Of a DNA stretch of 42,520 nucleotides, positions 7,829 to 15,875 are shown piece after piece (the stretch's first letter is position 1; every line of letters starts with the position of its first letter). The stretch spans positions 1-42,520 of the forward strand of contig JABAAB010000057.1 of assembly GCA_014238945.1 (NCBI GenBank). Reading direction: 5' to 3'. Both the position numbers and the translations under genes were made by a program. Below the pieces are notes generated by a model, which worked only from the letters and a program-made list of their open reading frames with translations, had not been told where the DNA came from and ran no database searches. The stretch comes from Lysobacterales bacterium. Lineage in GTDB: Bacteria; Pseudomonadota; Gammaproteobacteria; Xanthomonadales; SZUA-36.

Positions 7829-9286
7829 TTATTGCTCATCGCCGTCAGGAGCAGACGCATGGACCCGAGGAATCCTGTCTGCCCAGGGGTACGCTCTCTC
7901 CAGTTGTCCGGCCAACTGAAACAGTGTGCCTTCATCGCCGTAACGGGCGGCAAACTGTATCCCCACAGGGAGACCCGTAATTGAATTAAACAGTGGCACG
8001 GACATGGCAGGCTGACCGGTTGTGTTGTAAATAGACGAAAAGGAACCAAACTCGCTGAGTTTGACAAACCACTCTTCGACGCTACCGGTAAAGTCGTTCA
8101 TTGAATAAAGACCATGTTCAATCGGTAGTTTTGATAAGGTCGGTGTTAACAAAATATCATAGTGATCAAAAAAAGGGGCTGCCTGGCGCGATATCTGGTT
8201 GACGGTTTCCAGGGCTTTGACAAAATCCTCTCCAGACACAGATTTGCCAAATTTATAGCTGGCCAGCGTGATCGTTTCGAGTGTGTCTGTGTCGATGTTG
8301 CGCCCGGTCAGTGACGCCATCATGTCGCTCATGGATGTACAATTTGCGGCCCAAAGAGTAGCGCTGGATTTGTTAAAGGCCTCTTCGTCCCACGCGGGCG
8401 CGGCCTGCTCGACGAAGTGGCCGAGTTCTTCACACAAGGCTGCGGCCTGCTCGACCAAGCCGGCAACTTCTGGATCGACGGTTTGACCGCCGTTGGGCAC
8501 CTTGCTAAAGGCAATCATTAGCGAAATGGGATCTTGTTGACACTCGTCCAGATATGGGCGTTGGGGAACTGGCGCCCCGTAAGGATCCCCGGGCAGATAG
8601 CCGTGGGTCATATCCAGGGCCGCGGCGCTGTCGCGCACAGTACGAGACAGCACGTGTTCAGTCGCCAATCCGTTGAAACCATCGCCCCCGGGTGCCAGAG
8701 AAATGCGTCCCCTTGTCGGCTTCAGGCCAAAGATGCCACAGCAGGCCGCGGGAACGCGGATGGAACCACCAGCATCGTTACCGTGGGCAAGTGGCACCAT
8801 ACCTGCAGCCACGCTCGCCGCCGCACCGCCGCTGGATCCACCGGCAACGCGCCCGGTTTCCCAGGGATTGCAGGTAGGACCACGCAAGACACTCTCTGTC
8901 GCACAGGAAAAACCAAACTCCGGACAGGTAGTCCGGCCCAAATTGTTAAAACCGGCCCGGTTGTAGCGCGTCATCAGTTCTGAATTGAAGGGAGCGACCA
9001 TGCCTTCCATCAATCGGCTCCCTGCCTCCATTCTCTTGCCCGCTTCCATGATTGCCAGGTCCTTGATCAAGAAAGGCACGCCATAAAATGCCCCATCTGA
9101 CAATTCGGATGCACGGACCGCCGATGCACGCTCCGGGTAGGTTTCAATCACCGCATTGATCTGCGGATTTATTTTGGCAATCGCATCCAGCGCAGTTTGC
9201 GCGAGCTCGTCGACGGAGACGACGTTGTTTCGAATAAGTTCGGCAAGACCGAGACCATCGTATTGAGTGTAGTCTGAAAGTTTCAT
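7829..9286 (-). CDS. Amidase (amidase signature family)
   Basis: A 485-residue Ser-cisSer-Lys hydrolase. Lys75 lies in FLIKD, the glycine-rich GGSSGG at 149-154 holds the middle Ser, and the nucleophile is Ser175 in DAGGSIRVPA. The family hydrolyses amides to acid and ammonia or amine and includes allophanate hydrolase, but no allophanate-specific domain is present. No signal peptide is seen. The start at 9286 (MKLSDYTQYDGLG) aligns with the usual amidase N-terminus; the 14 upstream residues overlap the promoter and are rejected. The predicted transcript begins only about seven bases before this ATG and there is no ribosome site, so the message may be nearly leaderless. It belongs to the boxed regulon. 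Confidence 0.92.
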   Translation of the reverse strand: MKLSDYTQYDGLGLAELIRNNVVSVDELAQTALDAIAKINPQINAVIETYPERASAVRASELSDGAFYGVPFLIKDLAIMEAGKRMEAGSRLMEGMVAPFNSELMTRYNRAGFNNLGRTTCPEFGFSCATESVLRGPTCNPWETGRVAGGSSGGAAASVAAGMVPLAHGNDAGGSIRVPAACCGIFGLKPTRGRISLAPGGDGFNGLATEHVLSRTVRDSAAALDMTHGYLPGDPYGAPVPQRPYLDECQQDPISLMIAFSKVPNGGQTVDPEVAGLVEQAAALCEELGHFVEQAAPAWDEEAFNKSSATLWAANCTSMSDMMASLTGRNIDTDTLETITLASYKFGKSVSGEDFVKALETVNQISRQAAPFFDHYDILLTPTLSKLPIEHGLYSMNDFTGSVEEWFVKLSEFGSFSSIYNTTGQPAMSVPLFNSITGLPVGIQFAARYGDEGTLFQLAGQLERAYPWADRIPRVHASAPDGDEQ

Positions 9287-9299
9287 AGTCAGCCGATAG

Positions 9300-9345
9300 A
9301 GTTTATGAGATTTAGCAAAGCGCGACAATTAACCGAAAGTTAGAC
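9300..9345 (-). promoter_or_regulatory. Shared box plus promoter, site 3 (amidase)
   Basis: On the minus strand the box is GTCTAACTTTCGG-TT-AATTGT (9325-9345), then 19 bases and TAAACT (9300-9305). TTGTCG as -35 gives a 17-base spacer. Two positions of the most conserved half differ from the other sites. The box sits within the 3' end of the MFS relic frame. Confidence 0.77.
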
Positions 9346-9575
9346 GTACTTCGCTTGTGCAATCCCATGCCAATCAATGTGAGCGCCGTGGGTGTAATCA
9401 CGCCATTCACAATACCGGTTATGATAAAAGGTGCTGCGGGCGTCCATGCATCGAATAGCAACCCACCGATCTTTGTAGCAAACGAAATTCCGATCGCGCC
9501 AAATAGTGTGAAAAGGCCACCAACGGCTCCTGTATTCAGGCAAGCAGATACGCCGCCCTTTTTCAATTCAGTCAA
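9312..9575 (-). pseudogene. MFS transporter C-terminal remnant
   Basis: The frame reads like the last two membrane segments of an MFS carrier: LFGAIGISFATKIGGLLFDAW, with the usual Gly-Gly-x-x-Phe-Asp turn, then APFIITGIVNGVITP. The preceding ten helices are absent from the upstream sequence on this strand, and the frame runs on into the amidase promoter box. It is a relic, probably of a transporter once paired with the amidase. Confidence 0.6.
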
Positions 9576-10084
9576 ACCCTGTTTTTGACCACAACTCCCT
9601 GTCGACCCACACCTGCCGCATTTTTCGCAACTTTTCCCTGACGCTCACGACAACGGCCCTTGGCCAATGCCGCCTGGGGCGGTTTGAAGCCGGCCCCTGC
9701 AGGCAGACTTCGCAGGGCCACAATCCTCCACTGCTCATGCAGTTTCTCATGCGCTCACCAGCCTGTCCCTGATCCAACTGATCGCATGGCTGCAACACAC
9801 GGGTGCTTATGCTCTCTACAGCTGTGATTTAAACTGTCTGCCTGTATCATGGTTTCTCCTTACCATGCGACTTGCCGGCTCACGCTTGGGAGTTCGTATG
9901 AGATTTCTGGAACGGTCAAACTCCGGCTGCCTCCCCAGCAGAGCTGGTGGGTGTCGCTTTCTTGCCGGCAGGGGAATTTCTCTTCTGAAAGAGAATTATG
10001 TGTCCAGGTAATGCTTATTGTATCAACCGAATCTTGAACATGATTAAATAACCTTTAACTGCTTTTAATCAGAGCCAGAGATAC
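9576..10084. other. Gene-free spacer between MFS relic and cytochrome c
   Basis: No recognisable gene is seen. Short frames on both strands (9568-9798 minus, 9849-10037 plus) are rich in Cys, Arg and Pro and look like chance or decayed DNA. This stretch, next to a truncated gene, may be the scar of an insertion or deletion. The promoter of the cytochrome gene should lie in its last 100 bases, but I see no strong consensus there. Confidence 0.45.
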
Positions 10085-11068
10085 GTGAACAAAATCATCC
10101 AGATTATTTTAGCTGCAATAGTTTTGCTCATCGCGTTATTTGCAAGCTATGTTCAATTTTCCTGGGATAAAGTGTATGACGCGCCTTACCCGGAAATCTC
10201 TGCAAGTACGGATCCTGCACTTATTGCCCGAGGGAAATACCTGGTTTTTGGGCCAGCCCGCTGTGCAACTTGCCATGTGCCAATGGATAAAATTGTTGAG
10301 GTAGATAAGGGATTGGAAATACCACTAAGCGGCGGTTGGGAATTGACTATTCCCGCAGGCACGTTCAGGGCACCCAATATTACACCTGATAAAGAAACAG
10401 GTATTGGAAATCTGAGCGATCAGGAGTTGGCCAGAATAATGCGTTATTCCGTGGGTAATAATGGCAGGGTCATCTTTCCGTTTATGCCCTTCCAGGAGAT
10501 GAGCGGTGAGGACCTTACAGCCGTCATCTCCTATTTACGCTCACAACAACCGGTGAAACATGAGGTTGAACGCTCAAAATTTACCTTTCTAGGAAAAGTA
10601 TTATCTACTTTTGGGCTGGTTCCACCAGTGCAACCAAACAGTCCCCCACCGGAATCAGTGGCTATTGATGCCACAATTGAATATGGCGCATATTTGGCCA
10701 ATAGTGTGTCTGACTGCGCTGGCTGCCACACCCAGAGGGATCAAAAAACCGGTGAACCAATCGGAGCTCCTAGCGCTGGTGGTTGGTATCTACCTGCGGG
10801 CATACAAAGCAACGGGTTCTCATTTGTTACCCCCAACCTAACACCTGATGAGGAAACAGGTATTATGGCCGGCTGGAATGAAACCGCTTTTATCAGCAGG
10901 TTCCGGGCCGGTAGGATTTATGCAGGTTCGCCAATGCCATGGGGTGCCTTTTCAAGAATGAATGAGGTGGAACTGAAAGCAATTTATAGATATCTTAAAT
11001 CGCTCGATCCAGTCAGCAATAAGATAGAGAAGGTTGTTTATGCGCCGGGGGAGGAAGTGCCACAGTAA
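10085..11068 (+). CDS. Membrane-anchored diheme cytochrome c
   Basis: A 327-residue periplasmic electron carrier tethered by an N-terminal membrane helix (residues 4-22). There are two heme c sites, CATCH at 60-64 and CAGCH at 211-215, each in a cytochrome-c-like module containing a PNITPDKETGIG or PNLTPDEETGI segment. This repeat layout is typical of the cytochrome subunits of quinoprotein or molybdenum dehydrogenases, which pass electrons to the oxidase. No matching dehydrogenase is adjacent. The start is GTG at 10085, which places the hydrophobic anchor immediately after MNK. It is the only plus-strand gene in this part of the window and has no shared box. Confidence 0.9.
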   Translation: MNKIIQIILAAIVLLIALFASYVQFSWDKVYDAPYPEISASTDPALIARGKYLVFGPARCATCHVPMDKIVEVDKGLEIPLSGGWELTIPAGTFRAPNITPDKETGIGNLSDQELARIMRYSVGNNGRVIFPFMPFQEMSGEDLTAVISYLRSQQPVKHEVERSKFTFLGKVLSTFGLVPPVQPNSPPPESVAIDATIEYGAYLANSVSDCAGCHTQRDQKTGEPIGAPSAGGWYLPAGIQSNGFSFVTPNLTPDEETGIMAGWNETAFISRFRAGRIYAGSPMPWGAFSRMNEVELKAIYRYLKSLDPVSNKIEKVVYAPGEEVPQ

Positions 11069-11319
11069 TTTTTTATCAAAGCAAAACAGGGTCAGATCGT
11101 ACCCCGTTACCGGCAATCAATCCAGCGGAGCAGTACATGAGTCATTGTGTATTGTGAGTTCCGCGAAGCCAGACCTGTAGGCCGCAACGCAAGTGAATCT
11201 GAATTAGCACCGTTAACCAAGAGAGGATGTTGATCCTCTGATCTGAGGGATCATATTTCCCATTCTATCGCCCCTCAATGCGCTGCTGGTTCTATCGCGC
11301 TACTGGAATCGCCTCACGA
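11069..11319. other. Convergent intergenic region with hairpins
   Basis: This separates the cytochrome gene from the sulfatase stop. It contains GGGTCAGATC followed by ACCCC near 11091-11105, a phrase often seen beside IS200-like or REP-associated transposase genes; no such gene is present. AGAGGAT and ATCCTCT (11222-11239) form a seven-base-pair hairpin without a T tract, and a second overlapping GATCCTC/GAGGGATC pairing is possible. A bidirectional transcription barrier is possible but not demonstrated. Confidence 0.35.
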
Positions 11320-13002
11320 TCAATAACGGCTCAACGGGTCCGAGATGATGACACCATTGTCTCTTTCGTAGTCCTTCCACAAATCAATCATTTGCTGGAG
11401 TTTTGCCGGTTGCTCAGCGGCTAAATCATGTTGTTCAGCCAGATCGACCTCCACATTGAACAGCTGCCACCGCGCATCTCTGTCGGGTTCCGGCATAAAC
11501 ACAATCTTCCAGTTGCCTTGGCGAATCGCGCGTTTGTTGAATAACTCCCAGCCCATCACCTCATTGGCGTCATGCACATACTCAGCCTCTCCCCGCAGAA
11601 AAGAAAGCATGGATTTGCCCTGCATGGGCAACACGTCTTTATTTTTGTAACGCGTCCCGGGATGCTCAATACCGGCCAACTCCAGAACGGTTGGCATCAC
11701 GTCCATTACCGATACAAAGTTGGCAACGACCTTTCCTTCTTTCACTACTTCAGGGTAACTGACAAACGCGGGAGCACGAATACCGCCCTCGGTGGTATAG
11801 GCTTTGTACCGGCTAAAGGGAGCCATCCCGGCCCGCGCCCAATTGGGACCGTACCAAAGGTAGGAGTTGGCCTTGCCCATGTTGGCATAACTGTTGTCGC
11901 AACACTGCTCGACCCAGTCACCAACTGCGGGCCAAATCCGCTCCAGTCGATGGCCTTCGGCGCCATTGTCTGACATAAAAACAATCAGTGTGTTCTCCAG
12001 CTGTCCGTTAGTGCGGAGCGTATCGAGGACACGACCGACATGATGATCGATGTCGTCCACCATTGCCGCGTAAATTTCCATCTTACGCGCCTCCACCTTT
12101 TTCTCGTGCTTGCTCAGCTGATCCCAGGGGAGCTCACCGTGCTCTCCCGGTGCGCCTATAACGTGCTCAGGTACGAGACCGTGAACCTTTGCACCCGCCA
12201 ACCGCTGCTCATGTAACTTGTCATAGCCTGCATCGTAACGACCGCGATATTTTTCTATCGAGGCATCCGGCGCCTGCAACGGCCAATGGGGAGCGGTGTA
12301 CGCCAGATAGGCGAAGAACGGCTTGTCAACCTGTCGCTGGTCGCGAACGAAATTCGCCTCAATATACTGGATCATTTTGTCGCTGTAGAACTTCGTCGAG
12401 TAAAAATCTCCAGGCAAATCAACCAGTTCACCATCCTCGCGGTATAGCGCTTTGCCGGGAACGAAACCCAAATCGTCAAAGTGTCCACCACCTGCCTGAA
12501 GCAAAACGAAAGATTTTTCGAATCCGCGAGCGGCGGGGCCTTGCGTTTTCGCGAGTCCCAGGTGCCATTTGCCTGTCATATAGGTGTGATAACCCGCGTC
12601 TCGAAGCAGTTCCGCAAGCGACACAATTCGGGAATTCAGGTAACCTTCGTAACCGGGCTGGCCCTTTTGATTGGGCATCAGTGACTCTGCCATGCCGCCC
12701 AGCCCCACCCGATGATGGTCGATACCGGATAGCAGCATTGCCCTGGTTGGCGAGCAGGTAGACGCGGTGTAGAAACTGCTAAAGCGCACCCCGGCGCGGG
12801 CCAATTTGTCCAGGTTCGGAGTATTGATCTCACTGCCGAAACTGCCCAAGTCGGTAAACCCCATATCGTCCACAACGATCAACAGGATATTGGGGCGACT
12901 GCTTGGGGTATCCGCTTTTACCGTCGTTACTGCGTTTGCCCAGCAGCAAATCCCCAGAGACAAAACAATCCCCAATCTGGCCTTGGCAGGAGTCCATTTC
13001 AT
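11320..13002 (-). CDS. Secreted arylsulfatase
   Basis: A 560-residue type I sulfatase of the alkaline phosphatase superfamily. A signal peptide covers about residues 1-30 (hydrophobic GIVLSLGICCWANA). The active-site motif CSPTR has Cys83, which must be oxidised to formylglycine; the maturation enzyme is not in this window. Calcium-binding and catalytic landmarks are VVDDMGFTDLG, GKWHLG and SDNGAEG. It should cleave sulfate esters in the periplasm. ATG 13002 gives a standard signal peptide, but no ribosome site is clear, and ATG 13023 or GTG 13038 remain possible. It follows the TonB receptor by roughly 100 bases with a hairpin between, so cotranscription is uncertain. Confidence 0.9.
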   Translation of the reverse strand: MKWTPAKARLGIVLSLGICCWANAVTTVKADTPSSRPNILLIVVDDMGFTDLGSFGSEINTPNLDKLARAGVRFSSFYTASTCSPTRAMLLSGIDHHRVGLGGMAESLMPNQKGQPGYEGYLNSRIVSLAELLRDAGYHTYMTGKWHLGLAKTQGPAARGFEKSFVLLQAGGGHFDDLGFVPGKALYREDGELVDLPGDFYSTKFYSDKMIQYIEANFVRDQRQVDKPFFAYLAYTAPHWPLQAPDASIEKYRGRYDAGYDKLHEQRLAGAKVHGLVPEHVIGAPGEHGELPWDQLSKHEKKVEARKMEIYAAMVDDIDHHVGRVLDTLRTNGQLENTLIVFMSDNGAEGHRLERIWPAVGDWVEQCCDNSYANMGKANSYLWYGPNWARAGMAPFSRYKAYTTEGGIRAPAFVSYPEVVKEGKVVANFVSVMDVMPTVLELAGIEHPGTRYKNKDVLPMQGKSMLSFLRGEAEYVHDANEVMGWELFNKRAIRQGNWKIVFMPEPDRDARWQLFNVEVDLAEQHDLAAEQPAKLQQMIDLWKDYERDNGVIISDPLSRY

Positions 13003-13071
13003 AGGGTTTGTTGTGCGAGGCATCCAGGGGTGAACCACACCATTTCAACCCTTTGTGACTGACAGGAAACA

Positions 13072-13100
13072 GGCAGCGGATGCTGCAAGCACCCGCTGCC
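13072..13100 (-). terminator. Possible terminator or attenuator after TonB receptor gene
   Basis: GGCAGCGG (13072-13079) and CCGCTGCC (13093-13100) pair perfectly over eight bases with a 13-base loop, just after the receptor stop codon. The downstream tract on the minus strand (TGTTTCC) is only weakly T-rich, so termination may be partial and let some transcript reach the sulfatase. Confidence 0.45.
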
Positions 13101-13107
13101 CGCCCGA

Positions 13108-15621
13108 TTAGTAGGCGCCACCGAGGGCGTAGGTTAGCTGCAGGCCGAATCGAGCACCGCGCTCGCGACCGATACCACCCGCGTCGAATACCGGGGCCAG
13201 GCTCCTGCTCAGGAAACTGAAAGCGTTGGTGTGTTGACGCCGCTCATCGGTGACATCACGACCATAGACGGCGACTTCCCACCTGCCATCCGGTCGGGCA
13301 ATCGCAAAACGCAAGTCAATACGCATCCAGTCATCCACCTCACTCAGCGGATCGCCATTAACGCCGGCGATAGAGTAGCCGTCACTGAAAATCATGTTTG
13401 CGCTGGCGCGGACTTCAAAGCCGCCCATCCTGGCATGGTACTCCGGTTGCAGGTTTAGCGACCAGTCCGGTGCGTATGGCAGGGTCAGGCCGGATGCATC
13501 CAGGTAGAACCCGCCCGGAACGTCCGGGTCGGGGATACACCTTTCCGTCGGGGCGATCTTGGCTTCCAGGCTATTGCACGTTGAACCAACGTAATCGTCA
13601 TATTTCGCCTCACCATAGGCGCCCGCAAAGCCGAGGGAGAAGTTCTCGGCAATCGCCCAGCGACCATCGATCTCAATACCCGTGGTATGTGCTTTCGCAG
13701 CATTCTGGGTCTCGAACTGCCCGGTGAAATTGTTGAGTATAGTGACCTGCAGATCGGTGAAGTCCGTGTCGTAGTACGACACGTTCAACGACAGCCTCCC
13801 ATCGAGCAGCAACGCTTTGATCCCAGCTTCCCAGCCTTCCGCCTGCTCCGGCTTATAACTAAACGGATTCGGAACAGCGCCACCAATTGGCGGCGACTTG
13901 ACGAATCCGCCGGCCTTCAGAGCTTCTGCGTATTTGGCGTAAATCATGACGCCATCGGTGGCGTCCCACTGAAAACCAACTTCCGGCAGAAAGTCGTTGG
14001 AATCGGCTGTTCCCGATACCGGCGGCCCAAAGGCGAAAGGTGTTTCGAACTCAGTGCCACCGATAGGCAGGCGCGCGAGTTGCGGGTTCTCGGTCCCGGT
14101 TTTGTCGATACTGGTATAACGACCACCAACGTTGATCCGGAAAGTATCTGTCACATTAAACGTCGTATTGAAAAATGCAGATATCCATCGGGAATTTTCC
14201 ACCAGCGGACCACCAAAGCTGACCGCACTCCACACGGTAGGATCCAGCAAGGGGTTCGGCGGAGCCCCAAAAAAGAAATTCGGAATATCAAACAACCAGG
14301 GCAGGTGCACGGCGATCGACGTCGTCAGATCATGTTCCTGATAATACGCACCGACCAGCCAGGAAAAGCGTTTATCCTGGGACGAGGTAAAACGGATTTC
14401 CTGCGAAATCTGCTCGAAATCTTCAGAGCGTTCGCCAACAAATACGGCGAAGCTACTCATATCCGGATCCAGGATGTCGTGTTTGTCGTATTGCACGAAG
14501 GAGGTTTGCGAAGTCATTACAATTCCGCTGTCGCCCAAATCCCAGTCAAACGCCACCAGCGCAACGTCCGTCTGCTGGTCACGCGCTTCTTCTTCATTGA
14601 AGATCCGCACGTTATTCAGACCACGGGCAACCGGGCTGAAAGGAAACGGAGCACCCCAGTAGTTAGGATCGCCGAACACGGCACCGCTGGCCGCATTAAG
14701 TGCATCCATCACCGCCCGCACATCCTGTGCGCCGCCAGAGCCGACTATACCGTCCAGCGTAGTCAAATCGATACCATTGTACGCAGCGTCCAGCGCACAC
14801 AGGGCGCTAATTCCCGGGGCAAGGGGGATGAAAGCGATACTGAGAAAAGGAGTTGTTTCGCAGCGGGTATATTCACGCGGCACACCAAGCTGGGAGACAT
14901 CCTGATGCTCATACTTGAATGTCAGTTCAAAATCGTCACTTGGCGCCCACACGCCGAGTACCCGTGCACCCCAGTTTTCCTTGACTCCGAGCTGCTCGCC
15001 GGTAAGCACATGTTCATAGCCGACGTCACCGAGTTCGTAGTAGCGTCCAGAAACGCGAATTCGGAATGTATCCGATAACGGACCACCGAAAGCGGCCTCG
15101 ATGCTCAGCTCTTCATCGGTGCCGTAGGACGCCATTGCATACCCTTCAGACTCCTCAGCAGGACGACGGCTGAAATAACTCAGTGCGCCCGCGGTTGCGC
15201 TCTGGCCGGCAAATACGGGCTGTGGACCACGCGCCACCTCGACACGCTCCAGGTCAAAGAAGCCGTTCTGGCTCAAATTATCGCGACCGTAATAAACCCC
15301 ATCGTGGAATTGCGCGACCGCCTGCTCAAAGGCCTCATTGGCAACCGTGGTACCGATACCACGCATAAAGAGATTTTGACCGGTAAGATCATCCGACATG
15401 AGCAAATTCGGCACGAAGGTGGACATATCCTCCATGTCGGAAAAACCGGCGGCCTGTATTGCTTCACCTGAAAACGCCAGTATCGATATCGGCACATCCT
15501 GTATACTCTGTTCACGTTTCTGTGCGGTAACGATGACCTCTTCCAGTTCCTGTGAGTATAGTGGAGATGCAATCAGGCCAGTTAAAATTAAACCCAAAGC
15601 AATCTTAACGTTCTTATACAT
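13108..15621 (-). CDS. TonB-dependent outer-membrane receptor
   Basis: An 837-residue outer-membrane transporter. A signal peptide (MYKNVKIALGLILTGLIASPLYSQ is broken here at position 20: MYKNVKIALGLILTGLIASP, then LYSQ) precedes the TonB box and plug start EEVIVTAQKREQS. The plug includes LFMRGIGTT and ERVEVARGPQPVFAGQSATAG. The barrel ends with FGLQLTYALGGAY, a final aromatic-rich strand. Size and plug motif match receptors that take up large or hydrophobic organic substrates, not only siderophores. It is read from shared box site 4 with a leader of about 168 bases, and is the natural entry point for the regulon's substrate. Confidence 0.94.
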   Translation of the reverse strand: MYKNVKIALGLILTGLIASPLYSQELEEVIVTAQKREQSIQDVPISILAFSGEAIQAAGFSDMEDMSTFVPNLLMSDDLTGQNLFMRGIGTTVANEAFEQAVAQFHDGVYYGRDNLSQNGFFDLERVEVARGPQPVFAGQSATAGALSYFSRRPAEESEGYAMASYGTDEELSIEAAFGGPLSDTFRIRVSGRYYELGDVGYEHVLTGEQLGVKENWGARVLGVWAPSDDFELTFKYEHQDVSQLGVPREYTRCETTPFLSIAFIPLAPGISALCALDAAYNGIDLTTLDGIVGSGGAQDVRAVMDALNAASGAVFGDPNYWGAPFPFSPVARGLNNVRIFNEEEARDQQTDVALVAFDWDLGDSGIVMTSQTSFVQYDKHDILDPDMSSFAVFVGERSEDFEQISQEIRFTSSQDKRFSWLVGAYYQEHDLTTSIAVHLPWLFDIPNFFFGAPPNPLLDPTVWSAVSFGGPLVENSRWISAFFNTTFNVTDTFRINVGGRYTSIDKTGTENPQLARLPIGGTEFETPFAFGPPVSGTADSNDFLPEVGFQWDATDGVMIYAKYAEALKAGGFVKSPPIGGAVPNPFSYKPEQAEGWEAGIKALLLDGRLSLNVSYYDTDFTDLQVTILNNFTGQFETQNAAKAHTTGIEIDGRWAIAENFSLGFAGAYGEAKYDDYVGSTCNSLEAKIAPTERCIPDPDVPGGFYLDASGLTLPYAPDWSLNLQPEYHARMGGFEVRASANMIFSDGYSIAGVNGDPLSEVDDWMRIDLRFAIARPDGRWEVAVYGRDVTDERRQHTNAFSFLSRSLAPVFDAGGIGRERGARFGLQLTYALGGAY

Positions 15622-15795
15622 GGATTACTCCCTGCTGATGTATGTGAACTGGATTTCCAATCCCGACAATTAATATTATCTTGGAAGTATAACCACAGAT
15701 TGAATATTCGTATTCCCATTTGATTTTCATGAAAAATGATTAATCTGTGAGTTTCATTATTGGTTCTGTCGCCCGATATTACAGGCAATAGGTTA

Positions 15796-15841
15796 AGTTT
15801 AGAAATTATTATAAGTCTGAACAATTGGCCAAAAGTTAGAT
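15796..15841 (-). promoter_or_regulatory. Shared box plus promoter, site 4 (TonB receptor)
   Basis: On the minus strand the box ATCTAACTTTTGGCC-AATTGT (15821-15841) is identical to site 1. It is followed by 19 bases and TAAACT (15796-15801). TTGTTC gives a -35 with a 17-base spacer. The dyad AC-N2-TTGGCCAA-N2-GT is intact. Confidence 0.82.
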
Positions 15842-15875
15842 ATAGGTATTGTTTGTTCAATTAAACAAACAGCAT

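Noticed and set aside
9568-9798. Possible transposase fragment on the minus strand
   Set aside because: Cys- and Arg-rich short frame without any motif I can match; not supportable.
11088-11110. IS200-like transposase remnant suggested by GGGTCAGATC
   Set aside because: Only a short phrase is present and no transposase frame is found around it.
11222-11239. AGAGGAT/ATCCTCT hairpin as a terminator
   Set aside because: No T tract follows on either strand.
13687-15078. 463-residue plus-strand open frame
   Set aside because: It is antisense to the TonB receptor gene, has a composition rich in Arg and His and no family features; the receptor frame is certain.
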